From Ardenticatenaceae bacterium (GTDB taxonomy: Bacteria; Chloroflexota; Anaerolineae; Promineifilales; Promineifilaceae): a stretch of DNA of 64,000 bases. Shown piece by piece: positions 55,201-62,548 of this stretch (position 1 is its first letter; every line of letters starts with the position of its first letter). The stretch is taken from the NCBI GenBank assembly GCA_020634435.1, contig JACKBS010000010.1, forward strand, positions 62,001 to 126,000, in the 5' to 3' direction. The position numbers were made by a program, and so were the translations under genes. A model generated the notes under the pieces. That model saw nothing but the letters and a program-made list of their open reading frames with translations. It had not been told where the DNA came from and searched no databases.

Positions 55201-56946
55201 ATCACGGTCAACGGGGTGAACAACGCACCGGTAGCTGTGGACGACAGCGCGACGACGGATGAGGATACGGCCGTAACCATCGACGTCCTGGCCAATGATT
55301 CTGACGTGGATGGCGACAGCCTGACCGTAGAGAGCGTAACCGCCCCAACCAATGGGTCTGTCGTCAACAACGGCACCGATGTGACTTATACGCCAAACGC
55401 CGGGTTTAACGGCAGTGACAGCTTCACTTATGTAGTCAGTGATGGTCTGGGTGGCACCGATTCAGCCACCGTGACAATTACGGTTAGTTCAGTGAACTTC
55501 CTGCCAATTGTCTTGAGCGATGTGGCGGCAACCAATGAAGACGTCTCTGTGACGGTTGATGTATTGGCCAATGACAGCGATCCGGACAATGATCCCTTGC
55601 AAATTGAGTCAGCGACAACACCTTCCAATGGGGTGGCGGCCATTGTGAACAATACGATTGTTTACACGCCAACGCTCAACTTCAACGGCGTAGACAGCTT
55701 TAGTTACACAGCCAACGATGGCAATGGGGGCAGCGGCACGGCAACTGTGGAAATTACGGTAACGGCCGTTAACGATGCCCCGGTGGCTATGGATGACAGT
55801 GCTGTGACGAATGAGGATACGGCCGTCACCGTTGATGTTCTGGCCAACGACAGTGATGTGGACGGCGATACCCTCACCATTGACAGCGTGAGCACACCGA
55901 CCAGCGGCACCGTCGTTACCAATGGCAGCGATGTCACCTACACGCCAAACGCAGGCTTTGTTGGCAGTGACAGCTTCACCTACACGGTGACAGACGGGAA
56001 TGGTGGCATTGCCACCGCCACTGTCACGATCATCGTTAACGAGGTGGTTCAGGCTGGTGCGGATTTGAGCATTAGCAAGGATGGTCCCGCCAACTCGGTA
56101 GACCTGGAATCCCTGTTCACGTACACCATCGTGGTAACCAACAACGGCCCCGATCTGGCCACTGGCGTCACCGTGACTGACCTATTACCTGAAGAGGTTG
56201 AGTTTGAAGCAGTCAGCAGCAGCCAGGGTATCTGCACGGAAACAGATGATGAGGTGCTGTGTGCATTGGGTGAGCTGGCTGTCGGGTCTCAGGCTACCAT
56301 TACGCTGACTGTGATGGCGGAAGAGAGCGGTGACATTACCAACAGTGCCACTGTGTCCGGCAACGAAGCGGATGCAGACCTGACGAACAATGAAGATACG
56401 GCCGTTGTCACCGTTATCGAAGCGTTCTACTGTAATGGAATCCCGGCCACCATCGTGGGGACGATGGGTGATGACATCATCCGTGGCACCAGCGGAAATG
56501 ACGTGATTGTCGCTCTGGGTGGCAACGATACGATTATCGGCCTTGGCGGGGATGACATCATCTGCGGCGGCAAGGGGGATGATGTGATCAAAGGCGGCAG
56601 CGGGAATGACTTTATCAAGGGCGGTCCCGGTGCCGACATGATTGAAGGCAACAAGGGCCATGATGAGCTTCGGGGTGGTCGCGGCAACGACACGATTGAG
56701 GGTGGTGACGGTAACGATATCCTCATGGGTCGGCGTGGTGATGACTGGTTAGACGGCGGGAGTGGTCAGGACATTCTTATAGGTGGCCGTGGCAATGACG
56801 TGCTGCTGGGCGGTATCGCCGCTGATGAACTGTATGGCGGCCCAGGCAACGATACGCTGGAAGGCAACCTTGGCAACGACTATTGTCATGGCGGCAATGG
56901 GACGGATACGGCCATTTCCTGTGAAACGGAGGTGGATATTCCCTAA
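49225..56946 (+). CDS. Giant secreted repeat protein with RTX-like C-terminus
   Basis: The protein has 2573 residues; ATG 49225 follows AGGAG by 6 nt (an ATG at 49165 is possible). After a signal peptide (IICIFSLGLFALVG...VSAAP) come five beta-helix units of about 330 residues, up to about residue 1905. Each starts like AAELSDCITLANANESPSP and DTITLGADITLTTALPQIT, continues with NSTFSGN repeats and ends DQRGESRPINSGDACTAGAVE. A beta-sandwich insert lies after unit 1. Four cadherin/VCBS-like repeats follow (about 1905-2275: APVAVDDSATTDEDTAV, VLANDSD), then a DUF11 domain (ADLSISKDGPAN) and a block of calcium-binding nonapeptides (GGNDTIIGLGGDDIICGG) to the end. It is a surface adhesin or sheath-like protein by architecture. 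SARP-box promoter 3 precedes it. Confidence 0.88.
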   Translation: MSLAIMKRLLIICIFSLGLFALVGLQPARVSAAPLVQTSCTLPATVTTATQLANCITAANTNGAGLDTITLGANITLSAALPQITTAITIEGAGYTLNGNNSVRIFDVTSTGNLTVKYATLQNGFISGSGGAIQANGTVTLIGNTFLGNSAVNGGAVSGSTNTVTAINNTFSGNAASNGGGAIYSIGPVVLTNNTFVDNSAPNGDSIRNFINTFYMAGNILADATNGAHCQINGTLSSNGYNFADDTSCGFSGTSQNNATLNLGSLADNGGYTDTYLPGAGSAAIGAIPYGTTINNNGIAWRCNDSTLYADQRGESRPFNSGAACTAGSVEVPTASTSLTIIKDASPAIGIDFDFTINSAPLTSYSGTTTGNPFWTRPNEGTPCTLSANSVRYHVQAFVVDTSGIYNMLSIQNYNGYLHLYQDSFNPFDQCANYLYGDNDSGLSGNTQSEVITTLEAGRVYYLVTSGFASASTGNFTNSFSGAGTVYTLYESFTLDDAVPDDSDGVNASITYAVPSGTYSVSELLTDSAWGLDSATCTGASGGFSLTDETLSVAVALGETVSCTFTNVTTVDCDNIMSESDLSLCIAEANANGAGLDTLTLGADINLTTALPQITSEIRLEGAGYAIDGANSVRIFYVAASGNFTVHQTTLQDGRQEYGAGIYNSGTLTVSNSTLSGIRGSYGGGIYNSGTLVVDNSTFTGISGDDAGGGIFNSGIATVSNSTFSNNAGNGAGIYNDSGTMRVTNSTFSGNNPSFYAVIANLSQLTITNSTFFDNSNPNNWETGITNEGTANLAGNVFVKGASGSNCGNYGGTINDNGYNLSDDATCINGGIGSANNATLNLGNLADNGGPTQTHLPGVGSDAIGAIPYGTTINNNGVTLACNQTTTDQLGADRPLNSGDACTAGAVEVAPVCTSWTVTTAVELSDCINLANANESPSPTADTITLGADITLTTALPQITSAITLEGAGYALDGGNSVQIFRVASTGDLSVNQATLRNGNESGNVPYGGAISSQSGTVTVTNSTISGSTGSFGGGIYNGIGTLTVSNSTISGNSADYGGGIYYGTGSLTVSNSTISGNTATTAAGGIFIYSGPATLTHNTFSGNDDGLVSDIFNDHGTVHLTGNIFAGTSEGNCENFAGTIYDNGYNLSADTTCANGGIGSLNNATLNLSALSTTTTPGQQVHTPDEPSDAIGAIPYGTTINNNGVMLACNQTTTDQLGVDRPITALTACTAGAVEVAMPPICPAWTATTAAELSDCITLANANDNPSPTADTITLGANITLTTALPQITSEITLEGAGYTVDGGGSVRIFTVNLFGDFTVNQATLQNGSATNGGGINNNGTLTVTNSIISGNSATNYGGGINNFGTLMVTNSTFADNEATLSGGGINFGSGTLTALNSTFSGNTANYGGGIYNLGTLNVTNSTFADNEATISGGGIYNLSTLHLAGTIFAAGLNGDNCVNSGGTFNDNGYNLSDDASCGFLGTSADNATLNLGALADNGGPTQTHLPGAGSDAIGAIPNGTTISNNGTSWTCDQSATDQRGESRPINSGDGCTAGAVEVAPICTSWTVTTAAELSECITLANANESPSPTADTITLGADITLTTALPQITSEITLEGASYAIDGGNNVQLFYVAGTGNFTVNQATLQNGLATNGGGISNAGTLTVTNSTFFGNSANNGGGIFNGGQLTVTNSTFSGNSTAYIGGGIFNGGQLIVTNSTFSGNTANDGGGIFNGGQLTVTNSTFSGNSANNGGGIFNGGQLTVTNSTFSGNTANDGGGIFNGGTTRLAGNIFAAGLNGANCFNITGTITDNGYNLSDDASCGFSGTSADNATLNLGALADNGGPTQTHLPGVGSDAIGAIPNGTTISNNGTDWTCDQSATDQRGELRPINSGDACTAGAVEVAPPQNAAPVAVDDSATTDEDTAVTINVLANDSDSDGDSLTVESVTDPTNGSVINNGTDVTYTPDANFSGSDSFSYTVSDGNGGSDTATVTITVNGVNNAPVAVDDSATTDEDTAVTIDVLANDSDVDGDSLTVESVTAPTNGSVVNNGTDVTYTPNAGFNGSDSFTYVVSDGLGGTDSATVTITVSSVNFLPIVLSDVAATNEDVSVTVDVLANDSDPDNDPLQIESATTPSNGVAAIVNNTIVYTPTLNFNGVDSFSYTANDGNGGSGTATVEITVTAVNDAPVAMDDSAVTNEDTAVTVDVLANDSDVDGDTLTIDSVSTPTSGTVVTNGSDVTYTPNAGFVGSDSFTYTVTDGNGGIATATVTIIVNEVVQAGADLSISKDGPANSVDLESLFTYTIVVTNNGPDLATGVTVTDLLPEEVEFEAVSSSQGICTETDDEVLCALGELAVGSQATITLTVMAEESGDITNSATVSGNEADADLTNNEDTAVVTVIEAFYCNGIPATIVGTMGDDIIRGTSGNDVIVALGGNDTIIGLGGDDIICGGKGDDVIKGGSGNDFIKGGPGADMIEGNKGHDELRGGRGNDTIEGGDGNDILMGRRGDDWLDGGSGQDILIGGRGNDVLLGGIAADELYGGPGNDTLEGNLGNDYCHGGNGTDTAISCETEVDIP
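54187..54575 (+). repeat. Tandem 72-75 bp repeats inside the giant gene
   Basis: Five to six near-identical units encode GGGIFNGGQLTVTNSTFSGN plus SANN or TAND. Several differ by only a few bases, so unit number can change by recombination and short-read assembly may collapse them. Confidence 0.85.
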
Positions 56947-56989
56947 AGTTTTTGAGGCATAGGCTGGCGGTTTTCTGCCAACTCCAAAC

Positions 56990-57041
56990 AACGGCCGTTT
57001 TTCCTGTGACTATTGCGGGGGAAACGGCCGTTTGTTTTTTT
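56990..57041 (+). terminator. Terminator of the giant gene, octamer-based
   Basis: AACGGCCGTTT (56990-57000) and AAACGGCCGTT (57022-57032) pair over 11 bp with a 21-nt loop, followed by TTGTTTTTTT. Again the stem arms are copies of the iterated palindrome. Confidence 0.75.
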
Positions 57042-57214
57042 AGTCATCCACACTACTCTGAACTGGAATCATCTGGAGTGGCGCTTGCTACGAGTGCAGG
57101 AATTACTGGCCATCACCAAGGCGAATAAAAAAAGGCCATGACTCTGCAAAGACTTCCGCTGTACTGAAGGTTTCTTGTAACAGTTCGTTTTCTTTACCGA
57201 ATGTGTAATAAGGT

Positions 57215-58432
57215 CAGGGCGATTGCATTCTCAAGAGAATACTCTACGTTTAGCAAAAACGTGGAGGAGACCAATTGCCAACAGAAAAATGGCCACCTTA
57301 ACCGCTTATTTTGAGAATATCGATGACCCTAGACGAGACGAGGGAAAAAGACATCCCCTCATTTCCGTGATTGTGCTAGCCTTGTGCGCCGTAATCTGTC
57401 ATGCCGACACTTGGCCAGAAGTGAAGGAATTCGCCCAGACAAAGGAGGACTGGTTTCGCCATTTTCTCGAATTGCCACATGGCATCCCTTCCCATCATAC
57501 GTTTCGCCGAGTCTTTCTCTTACTTGACCCAGAACAATTGCAGCAAGCGTTTTTGGCATGGGTTGAAGCTGTGCAAGAGATAACAGGGGGCGATGTCATT
57601 GCGATTGATGGCAAAGCGATCCGTCGTGCCTTCACACAAGGGGGCAAAAAAGGCGCTATTCACATGGTCAATGCCTGGTCAAGCCAGAACCATCTGGTGC
57701 TGGGTCAGGTGAAAGTCGATGCCAAGTCGAATGAAATCACAGCCATTCCGCAGTTGTTGGAGATGCTTCTTCTCAAGGGATGCATAGTTACGATTGATGC
57801 AATGGGCTGTCAGCGAGAGATCGCCCAGAAGATTTTGGATGAAAAAGCCGACTACTTGCTGGCGCTCAAGAAGAACCAAGGCACACTTTATGATGATGTT
57901 GACCATCTTTTTACCTATGCTCAGGCGGAAAACTTTGACCAGTCAGATATGGACTATGTCCAACAGGTTAGCAAAGGGCATGGTCGTGTTGAAAATCGTC
58001 AATGTTGGGTGGTGGCTGACCCAGAGTGGCTAGCCTATTTGCGTCGCCAGCATGATTGGCCCCAGTTGCGCACAATCATCAAGATTGAGGCCCGCCGTTC
58101 AACCGACGACAAACGGCGGAAAGTGGACAAACGGTACTACATTTCATCTCTGGGACCGAAGGCCACGCAAATATTGGAGGCTACGCGTGCTCACTGGGGC
58201 ATCGAGAACAAAGTCCATTGGGTGCTGGACATTGCATTTCGGGAAGATGAAAGTCGTTTGCGCATGGGAAACGGGCAAGAAAACATGGCTACTTTACGCC
58301 GTTGGGCACTGAATTTAATTCGCCAGGAAACATCCGTTAAGATGAGTATCAAAACCAAGCGGCTAAAAGCTGGATGGGATAACGACTATTTGCTGAAAGT
58401 ATTATTTGGTTAAACAGAATGCAGTTGCCCTA
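57215..58432 (+). mobile_element. ISAs1-family insertion sequence
   Basis: The ends are imperfect inverted repeats: AGGGCGATTGCATTCT at the left (from 57216) and the complement of AGGGCAACTGCATTCT at the right (to about 58431), 14 of 16 positions equal. The length is about 1.2 kb with one transposase gene. I see no matching direct repeat in the flanks, so the target duplication has decayed or the true ends differ slightly. It lies between the giant surface gene and the amide-ligase gene. Confidence 0.8.
57289..58413 (+). CDS. ISAs1-family transposase
   Basis: The protein has 374 residues. It starts at ATG 57289 (MATLTAYFENIDDPRRDEGK), the usual ISAs1-family N-terminus; a TTG at 57223 lies in the terminal repeat. 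The DDE residues sit in VIAIDGKAIRRA, VTIDAMGCQREIA and WGIENKVHWVLDIAFREDES. The length and order are complete, so the element may still be active. No octamer ACGGCCGT occurs within it, unlike the surrounding genes, in keeping with foreign origin. Confidence 0.95.
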   Translation: MATLTAYFENIDDPRRDEGKRHPLISVIVLALCAVICHADTWPEVKEFAQTKEDWFRHFLELPHGIPSHHTFRRVFLLLDPEQLQQAFLAWVEAVQEITGGDVIAIDGKAIRRAFTQGGKKGAIHMVNAWSSQNHLVLGQVKVDAKSNEITAIPQLLEMLLLKGCIVTIDAMGCQREIAQKILDEKADYLLALKKNQGTLYDDVDHLFTYAQAENFDQSDMDYVQQVSKGHGRVENRQCWVVADPEWLAYLRRQHDWPQLRTIIKIEARRSTDDKRRKVDKRYYISSLGPKATQILEATRAHWGIENKVHWVLDIAFREDESRLRMGNGQENMATLRRWALNLIRQETSVKMSIKTKRLKAGWDNDYLLKVLFG

Positions 58433-58445
58433 CTGGCGAAGGCGA

Positions 58446-60311
58446 TTATTCCTTGAGGAAAAATAGACCAGCGTTGAGACCACGCAGCAAAATGGTCATA
58501 GCTTTTTGTGTCGTGGACAGGGAGCGTTTCGCCTGGATCGCTTGCCAAGCGGCGCGCATTTTGGGCAGATCAAGGTAGTTTACGGCTTCGGACTGCGCCA
58601 CCTGATCCAGAACCTGATCTACCTCCGCGCTGATCTGACAGAGTCGCTCGCCCAGGTCGGCGGCCTGGCGACCACGCCTCTGGTTGAGGCGCACGCTGTC
58701 TGGCAGCAACCCGGCCATCGTCGCGCGGATGAGATAGCGGCCCTGTCCATCCGGGCCAGCGAAAAAGTAGTCTGGGACCGAAATGGTATACATCAATACC
58801 CGCTTGTCCATTGTGGGATCGCGCACTTCCATTTGGTGGGCGGCCCCAAATTCGGCCCAGATGGAGCCCAATAATGAGTAGCCGGGTTCGATGACGGCAA
58901 AGCGTCGCATCCTAGGGCTGCGGTGCGACTCTGCCGCCGTGTAGTCGCGGCCAATGCCCTGGATGTATCGCTGCCTTAGCTGGAGTCGTTCGGCAAAGGC
59001 GGGCAGGATGGCTGAACCTTGATACGTTTGCCGGTTGGCCCGCGTGGTGAGCAAGGTGCGCAGGGCAAAAAAGGGGAGGGCTTGCTTTACGGCCGTTTTC
59101 CACCCCTTCTCCCGCCACGCCACCGCCAACGATGCCAGTTCTGGTGCACCGGTCCAGCTGATGCTGGCGTTGCCGCCCTGCCCGGTAAGCAGCGTGCCGA
59201 TCCCTTGTTGCTTCGCTGTTTGCAGCAGGTCGGCAATCCAGTAGAAGTTAGCTCCCGCATGGCCTGGTTCGTTGTTGATCGCCAGGCTGCGGTGCAGGCC
59301 TTGCAACGGATCGGTCTGGTTGCTGTTTAGGAGCTGTAAGTCGATGTTGGGGTGAAATGCGGCCGTTTCCTGAGCAAATTCGGTCTCATCGCCAAAGCGA
59401 TTGGGGCTGACGGTGTTTTGCGTGTCGTAGAGGGGAACGGCCGTATAAGCCGGCAATCGTTGACCTTGTTCGCTTAATTTACGCGCCGCCAACGCCGCGA
59501 CCGAGCCGGAATCCAGCCCGCCGCTGAGGGTGACGGCGACGGGGCGGCTGCTGCGTAAACGGCCGTTTACCGCCTCGCTATACACTTCCAAAAAGCCAGC
59601 CACGTAATCTTCAAAGGTGGGTAGATGTAGGGTTGGTGTGTCTTCCAGCCGCCAGTATTGCCAGACGGCCGTTTTTTCGGGCGTAATGGTCATGACATGG
59701 GCTGGCGGCAGGCGGTGAATGTCCAGGTCGATGGTTTCGTCGCCGGGGTAGCGGGACCAGGAGACGAGCACTTTGGCTAGATACAGTTCGTTGAGGCGGC
59801 GCGGTACGCCCAGTGCCAGCAGTGCGTCGCGACAAGAGGCAAAAGCAAAGCGCTGCGCGTCTTGAAAATAGTAGAGTCCGGTGTTGCCATGATGGTCACG
59901 AGCCACAAACAACCGCTGCGTTTGCGGATTCCAGATGGCAAATGACCAATCGCCAAGCAGGTAGTCGGGGCACGCTTCGCCCCATTTGTCGTAGGCTTGT
60001 TCGATAAGTTGGCTGTCGGTGATCTGGTCGCGATCCGGTTGGGGAATGTTGAACTGCTGGCACAGTTCGGTGCGGTTGTCTAGCCGGGCTTCGGTGGTGA
60101 GCAGCAAGCCGCTGGCGGTTTGGCGTGGCAGATGTTCGTGATGCGCCTGGGGCGTGTTGTGTAGCAGCAGGTGGCCAAAAGCAACCGGCCCGGCGATGTG
60201 GTGGGAACGGCCGTCTGGCCCCCATTGAGCCATCGTGGCCATCATTTTTTGTACGTCAGCTGGGTCAATCGGTGCGCCATCCAGCTGGAAGAGGCCAAAG
60301 ATGCCGCTCAC
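58446..60311 (-). CDS. Asparagine-synthetase-like amide ligase without N-terminal Cys
   Basis: The protein has 621 residues. A GTG start at 60311 follows GGAG by 6 nt and overlaps the stop of the upstream gene (GTGA). The N-terminal half resembles the class-II glutaminase domain of asparagine synthetase (MSGIFGLFQLDG, WGPDGRSHH, LLGDWSFAIWNP), but the catalytic Cys is replaced by Ser2, so glutamine hydrolysis is unlikely. The synthetase half has an intact PP-loop, LSGGLDSGS (262-270). Known relatives lacking the Cys include beta-lactam synthetases and lasso-peptide cyclases, which form amides by substrate adenylation. Coupling to an aconitase X suggests a small-molecule pathway. There is no RiPP precursor or transglutaminase-like gene nearby. 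Confidence 0.8.
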   Translation of the reverse strand: MSGIFGLFQLDGAPIDPADVQKMMATMAQWGPDGRSHHIAGPVAFGHLLLHNTPQAHHEHLPRQTASGLLLTTEARLDNRTELCQQFNIPQPDRDQITDSQLIEQAYDKWGEACPDYLLGDWSFAIWNPQTQRLFVARDHHGNTGLYYFQDAQRFAFASCRDALLALGVPRRLNELYLAKVLVSWSRYPGDETIDLDIHRLPPAHVMTITPEKTAVWQYWRLEDTPTLHLPTFEDYVAGFLEVYSEAVNGRLRSSRPVAVTLSGGLDSGSVAALAARKLSEQGQRLPAYTAVPLYDTQNTVSPNRFGDETEFAQETAAFHPNIDLQLLNSNQTDPLQGLHRSLAINNEPGHAGANFYWIADLLQTAKQQGIGTLLTGQGGNASISWTGAPELASLAVAWREKGWKTAVKQALPFFALRTLLTTRANRQTYQGSAILPAFAERLQLRQRYIQGIGRDYTAAESHRSPRMRRFAVIEPGYSLLGSIWAEFGAAHQMEVRDPTMDKRVLMYTISVPDYFFAGPDGQGRYLIRATMAGLLPDSVRLNQRRGRQAADLGERLCQISAEVDQVLDQVAQSEAVNYLDLPKMRAAWQAIQAKRSLSTTQKAMTILLRGLNAGLFFLKE

Positions 60312-61573
60312 GCGTCACTCCACAGGCGTTTATCACGCCACACTTCGCCTTGAGCGCTGGAGCGCACACATTCTTCCAGGCTGCCAAAAATGACCTCCAG
60401 GCCGATGTTGCCAGGGGTGTAGTGGGCAAATTTGCCGGAGTTGGTCATCAGTGCGCCGCGATTGCGCACGACGGGCATCACCACCACGCAGGTATCTACC
60501 ACCAGGCGCACGTTGACTGCCTTGAGCCGGTCGAGCCAACCCCGCTTTTGCAATGCACCCAGCGCCAGCCGGTTGGTGCAGACAATAAAATCGACGCTGG
60601 CGTGCGGCGGATATTGCTCAATGAGCGGTAGCAGCTGTTCAAATTCAGCCAGGGAGAAGTGGGGACTGCCAAGGGCGACAACCCCGATACGGCCGTCTGG
60701 CACCGTGGCCAATTTATTGAGCGTGGCGCGCATATCGGCCATTGTGACGGCGTGTTTAGCGACGGCGGGTTGGTGCTGCAAGGCATCGGCCACGGTGGGC
60801 GCTTCGGGCGTGACGCCGACGGCATGGAACAGGGCCACCGCGCCGGAGGATGCCGCCGCTGCGCCTAGCGCTTTGAGCTGGTCTTCTGTTGTGTCTGTTG
60901 GTAGGCCAACGATGACCGGAATCTGGTTCTGACTGTTTGCGCCGATGAAGTAGCCGAGTACGGGAAAGAAAACATCTTCGTGTAGCAAGTCTGGGCGAAT
61001 GTTGTCTAGATGAAAAACAATCTGGCCGCGTCGATTTTCGGTGAGGTGTAGGCCGACGGCAGGAGCCCGCCCGGTGAGGGCGGCGCAGATGTCGATGAAG
61101 TCGCCGTACCGATTAGTGCGTGCGCCTAAAACGGAGTTGGCAAAGACGATGGCGTTGCTTTCGGCCCAGGCAATTTGGCTGCCGAAGGCGGGGCGATGCA
61201 TTGCCTGGTAGGGCGTGCATGTCCAAATAGGCGCACAGCCCATCTGCTGGTAGGCGTGCATGAGCTGGGTGGAGCGCTCCGCGAGGTCGGCTGAACCCAA
61301 GAACTGCTCCGGGTGTATCAGGTCAATCGCCCCGACGTTGAGGGTGGTGGGCACACGCACCTGGGCACCGCCTGCCACCAGTCGCTCGGCAAAATCCAGG
61401 CCAGATTGGCCGTGGTAGAGGCAGCCGTCAATGTGGGCCGATTCGATGTCGAGCAGTTCGGTGGCCCCGTAGACATTGGCCATTGTGCTTAAAATGCGCA
61501 TAGCCATTTTAGTGGCCTCGCCAAATTCGCCATTGAGCATGGCCCGGTCTTGGGGTGAGAGGGTGAGGGGCAT
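60308..61573 (-). CDS. Aconitase X catalytic subunit (DUF521 type)
   Basis: The protein has 421 residues. The start at 61573 (MPLTLSPQDRAMLNG) matches the family N-terminus; an ATG at 61591 lies inside a repeat arm. Conserved features are SAHIDGCLYHG, VRVPTTLNVGA, TCTPYQAMHRPAFG with a candidate cluster cysteine, WAESNAIVFANSVLGARTNR and ALTGRAP. Known aconitase X enzymes dehydrate cis-3-hydroxy-L-proline or mevalonate 5-phosphate, using an iron-sulfur cluster. They usually need a small swivel subunit (DUF126), which I do not see here or fused. Its stop overlaps the start of the amide-ligase gene, so the two are made together. Confidence 0.85.
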   Translation of the reverse strand: MPLTLSPQDRAMLNGEFGEATKMAMRILSTMANVYGATELLDIESAHIDGCLYHGQSGLDFAERLVAGGAQVRVPTTLNVGAIDLIHPEQFLGSADLAERSTQLMHAYQQMGCAPIWTCTPYQAMHRPAFGSQIAWAESNAIVFANSVLGARTNRYGDFIDICAALTGRAPAVGLHLTENRRGQIVFHLDNIRPDLLHEDVFFPVLGYFIGANSQNQIPVIVGLPTDTTEDQLKALGAAAASSGAVALFHAVGVTPEAPTVADALQHQPAVAKHAVTMADMRATLNKLATVPDGRIGVVALGSPHFSLAEFEQLLPLIEQYPPHASVDFIVCTNRLALGALQKRGWLDRLKAVNVRLVVDTCVVVMPVVRNRGALMTNSGKFAHYTPGNIGLEVIFGSLEECVRSSAQGEVWRDKRLWSDA

Positions 61574-61584
61574 AAGTACCTTAT

Positions 61585-61683
61585 TTGTCATTTCGACCGA
61601 AGGGAGAAATCCTTCAACTTCTGTTGCGTTTCAATTTTGCCAAATAGAAAGATTTCTCGCCAAAAAGCGGCTCGAAATGACAA
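61585..61683. repeat. REP/MITE-like nested inverted repeat
   Basis: The outer arms TTGTCATTTCGA (61585-61596) and TCGAAATGACAA (61672-61683) are perfect inverted copies. The inner arms GAGAAATC (about 61604-61611) and GATTTCTC (about 61651-61658) form a second stem. It is about 99 bp and non-coding, between the aconitase X and nucleotidyltransferase genes. It looks like a dispersed intergenic repeat. Confidence 0.7.
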
Positions 61684-61714
61684 TTTGACTTTCCTTGTGT
61701 TACGCAAAGCTACT

Positions 61715-62494
61715 TTATAGCTTGCTTTTGATTAAGGATTGCACGGCCGTTTCAAACCGTGTGTCGGGATTAAAATCAAGATGCAGGCGTTGGACGACGG
61801 CCGTTCGCGCATTTAAATACGCTTGCAGCAGATTGGCCAGATGAACGGCCGTTGCTTTTGCATCCTGATTATTGAATTGGGCGCGCAGCAGCGGGGCACG
61901 GGCCGGATCTTCTGGTGGCAAAACGTGAAGCAGGGGCGGCAGGGTGAAGTGCAGCAGTTCCAGGTAGATGGTGAATGGCTTGTCGCCGTCGCCGCGCAGC
62001 AGCAGGCGGTAGGTGTCCCACAGCATAATCCAGAAGCGCTCGTCCAGCGCAGTAAGTTCGGTGGCCGTAAGGCGGGGTTGCGGCATGAGGGCGCGGCCAC
62101 AGTCGGCCTGATACTGCTCAGCCCAGCCATTGCGGTCTTTCAAGATGCGAATGTCGCGATCCCACGGATTGGGTTCCAACTCAGATTGCAGTTCGTAGCG
62201 ATAGTCGGCTTTGGTGCCGTTGCTGTAGAGGGCGATGTGGAAATACGGCCGTACATGTTCCGCATCAAACGATTTAGCAGGCACGTACTGCATCACCGAC
62301 TGGACAAAGTCGCGCCGCTGCCGCCAGGCGCGTTCGCGGACTGTCTCGTCGGCAAATACCAGGGCCACATCCATGTCGGAATAGGCGTCGTTTTCGCGAC
62401 GGCCGTATGACCCAGACAAAAAGCAGGCCACAATGTCGCCTTCACTCATAACGCGCTGCTGCAACCGCACCAATACCCGATCTTGTTCAAACAT
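61715..62494 (-). CDS. Nucleotidyltransferase-domain protein
   Basis: The protein has 259 residues from ATG 62494. The N-terminus is a polymerase-beta-type nucleotidyltransferase: ACFLSGSYGRRENDAYSDMD (residues about 23-42), the G-S-x(n)-D-x-D metal and phosphate site. A helical substrate domain follows (LDERFWIMLWDTYRLLLRGD, AVHLANLLQAYLNARTAVVQ). This layout is shared with aminoglycoside nucleotidyltransferases and many small uncharacterised enzymes. No substrate can be given. It lies between the repeat near 61.6 kb and the hydrolase, in the same direction. Confidence 0.8.
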   Translation of the reverse strand: MFEQDRVLVRLQQRVMSEGDIVACFLSGSYGRRENDAYSDMDVALVFADETVRERAWRQRRDFVQSVMQYVPAKSFDAEHVRPYFHIALYSNGTKADYRYELQSELEPNPWDRDIRILKDRNGWAEQYQADCGRALMPQPRLTATELTALDERFWIMLWDTYRLLLRGDGDKPFTIYLELLHFTLPPLLHVLPPEDPARAPLLRAQFNNQDAKATAVHLANLLQAYLNARTAVVQRLHLDFNPDTRFETAVQSLIKSKL

Positions 62495-62548
62495 CTATCA
62501 ATCCCCAGGCAAAATAATTTGGGGCGATTATACCGATTTCTCGTAAAT

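Noticed and set aside
57200..58445. Target-site duplication for the ISAs1 element
   Set aside because: The flanks (ending TAATAAGGT and starting CTGGCGAAGG) do not match, so I do not claim one.
58446..61573. A lasso-peptide cluster
   Set aside because: The ligase resembles lasso cyclases in lacking the N-terminal Cys, but no precursor, RRE or transglutaminase-like protease gene is nearby.
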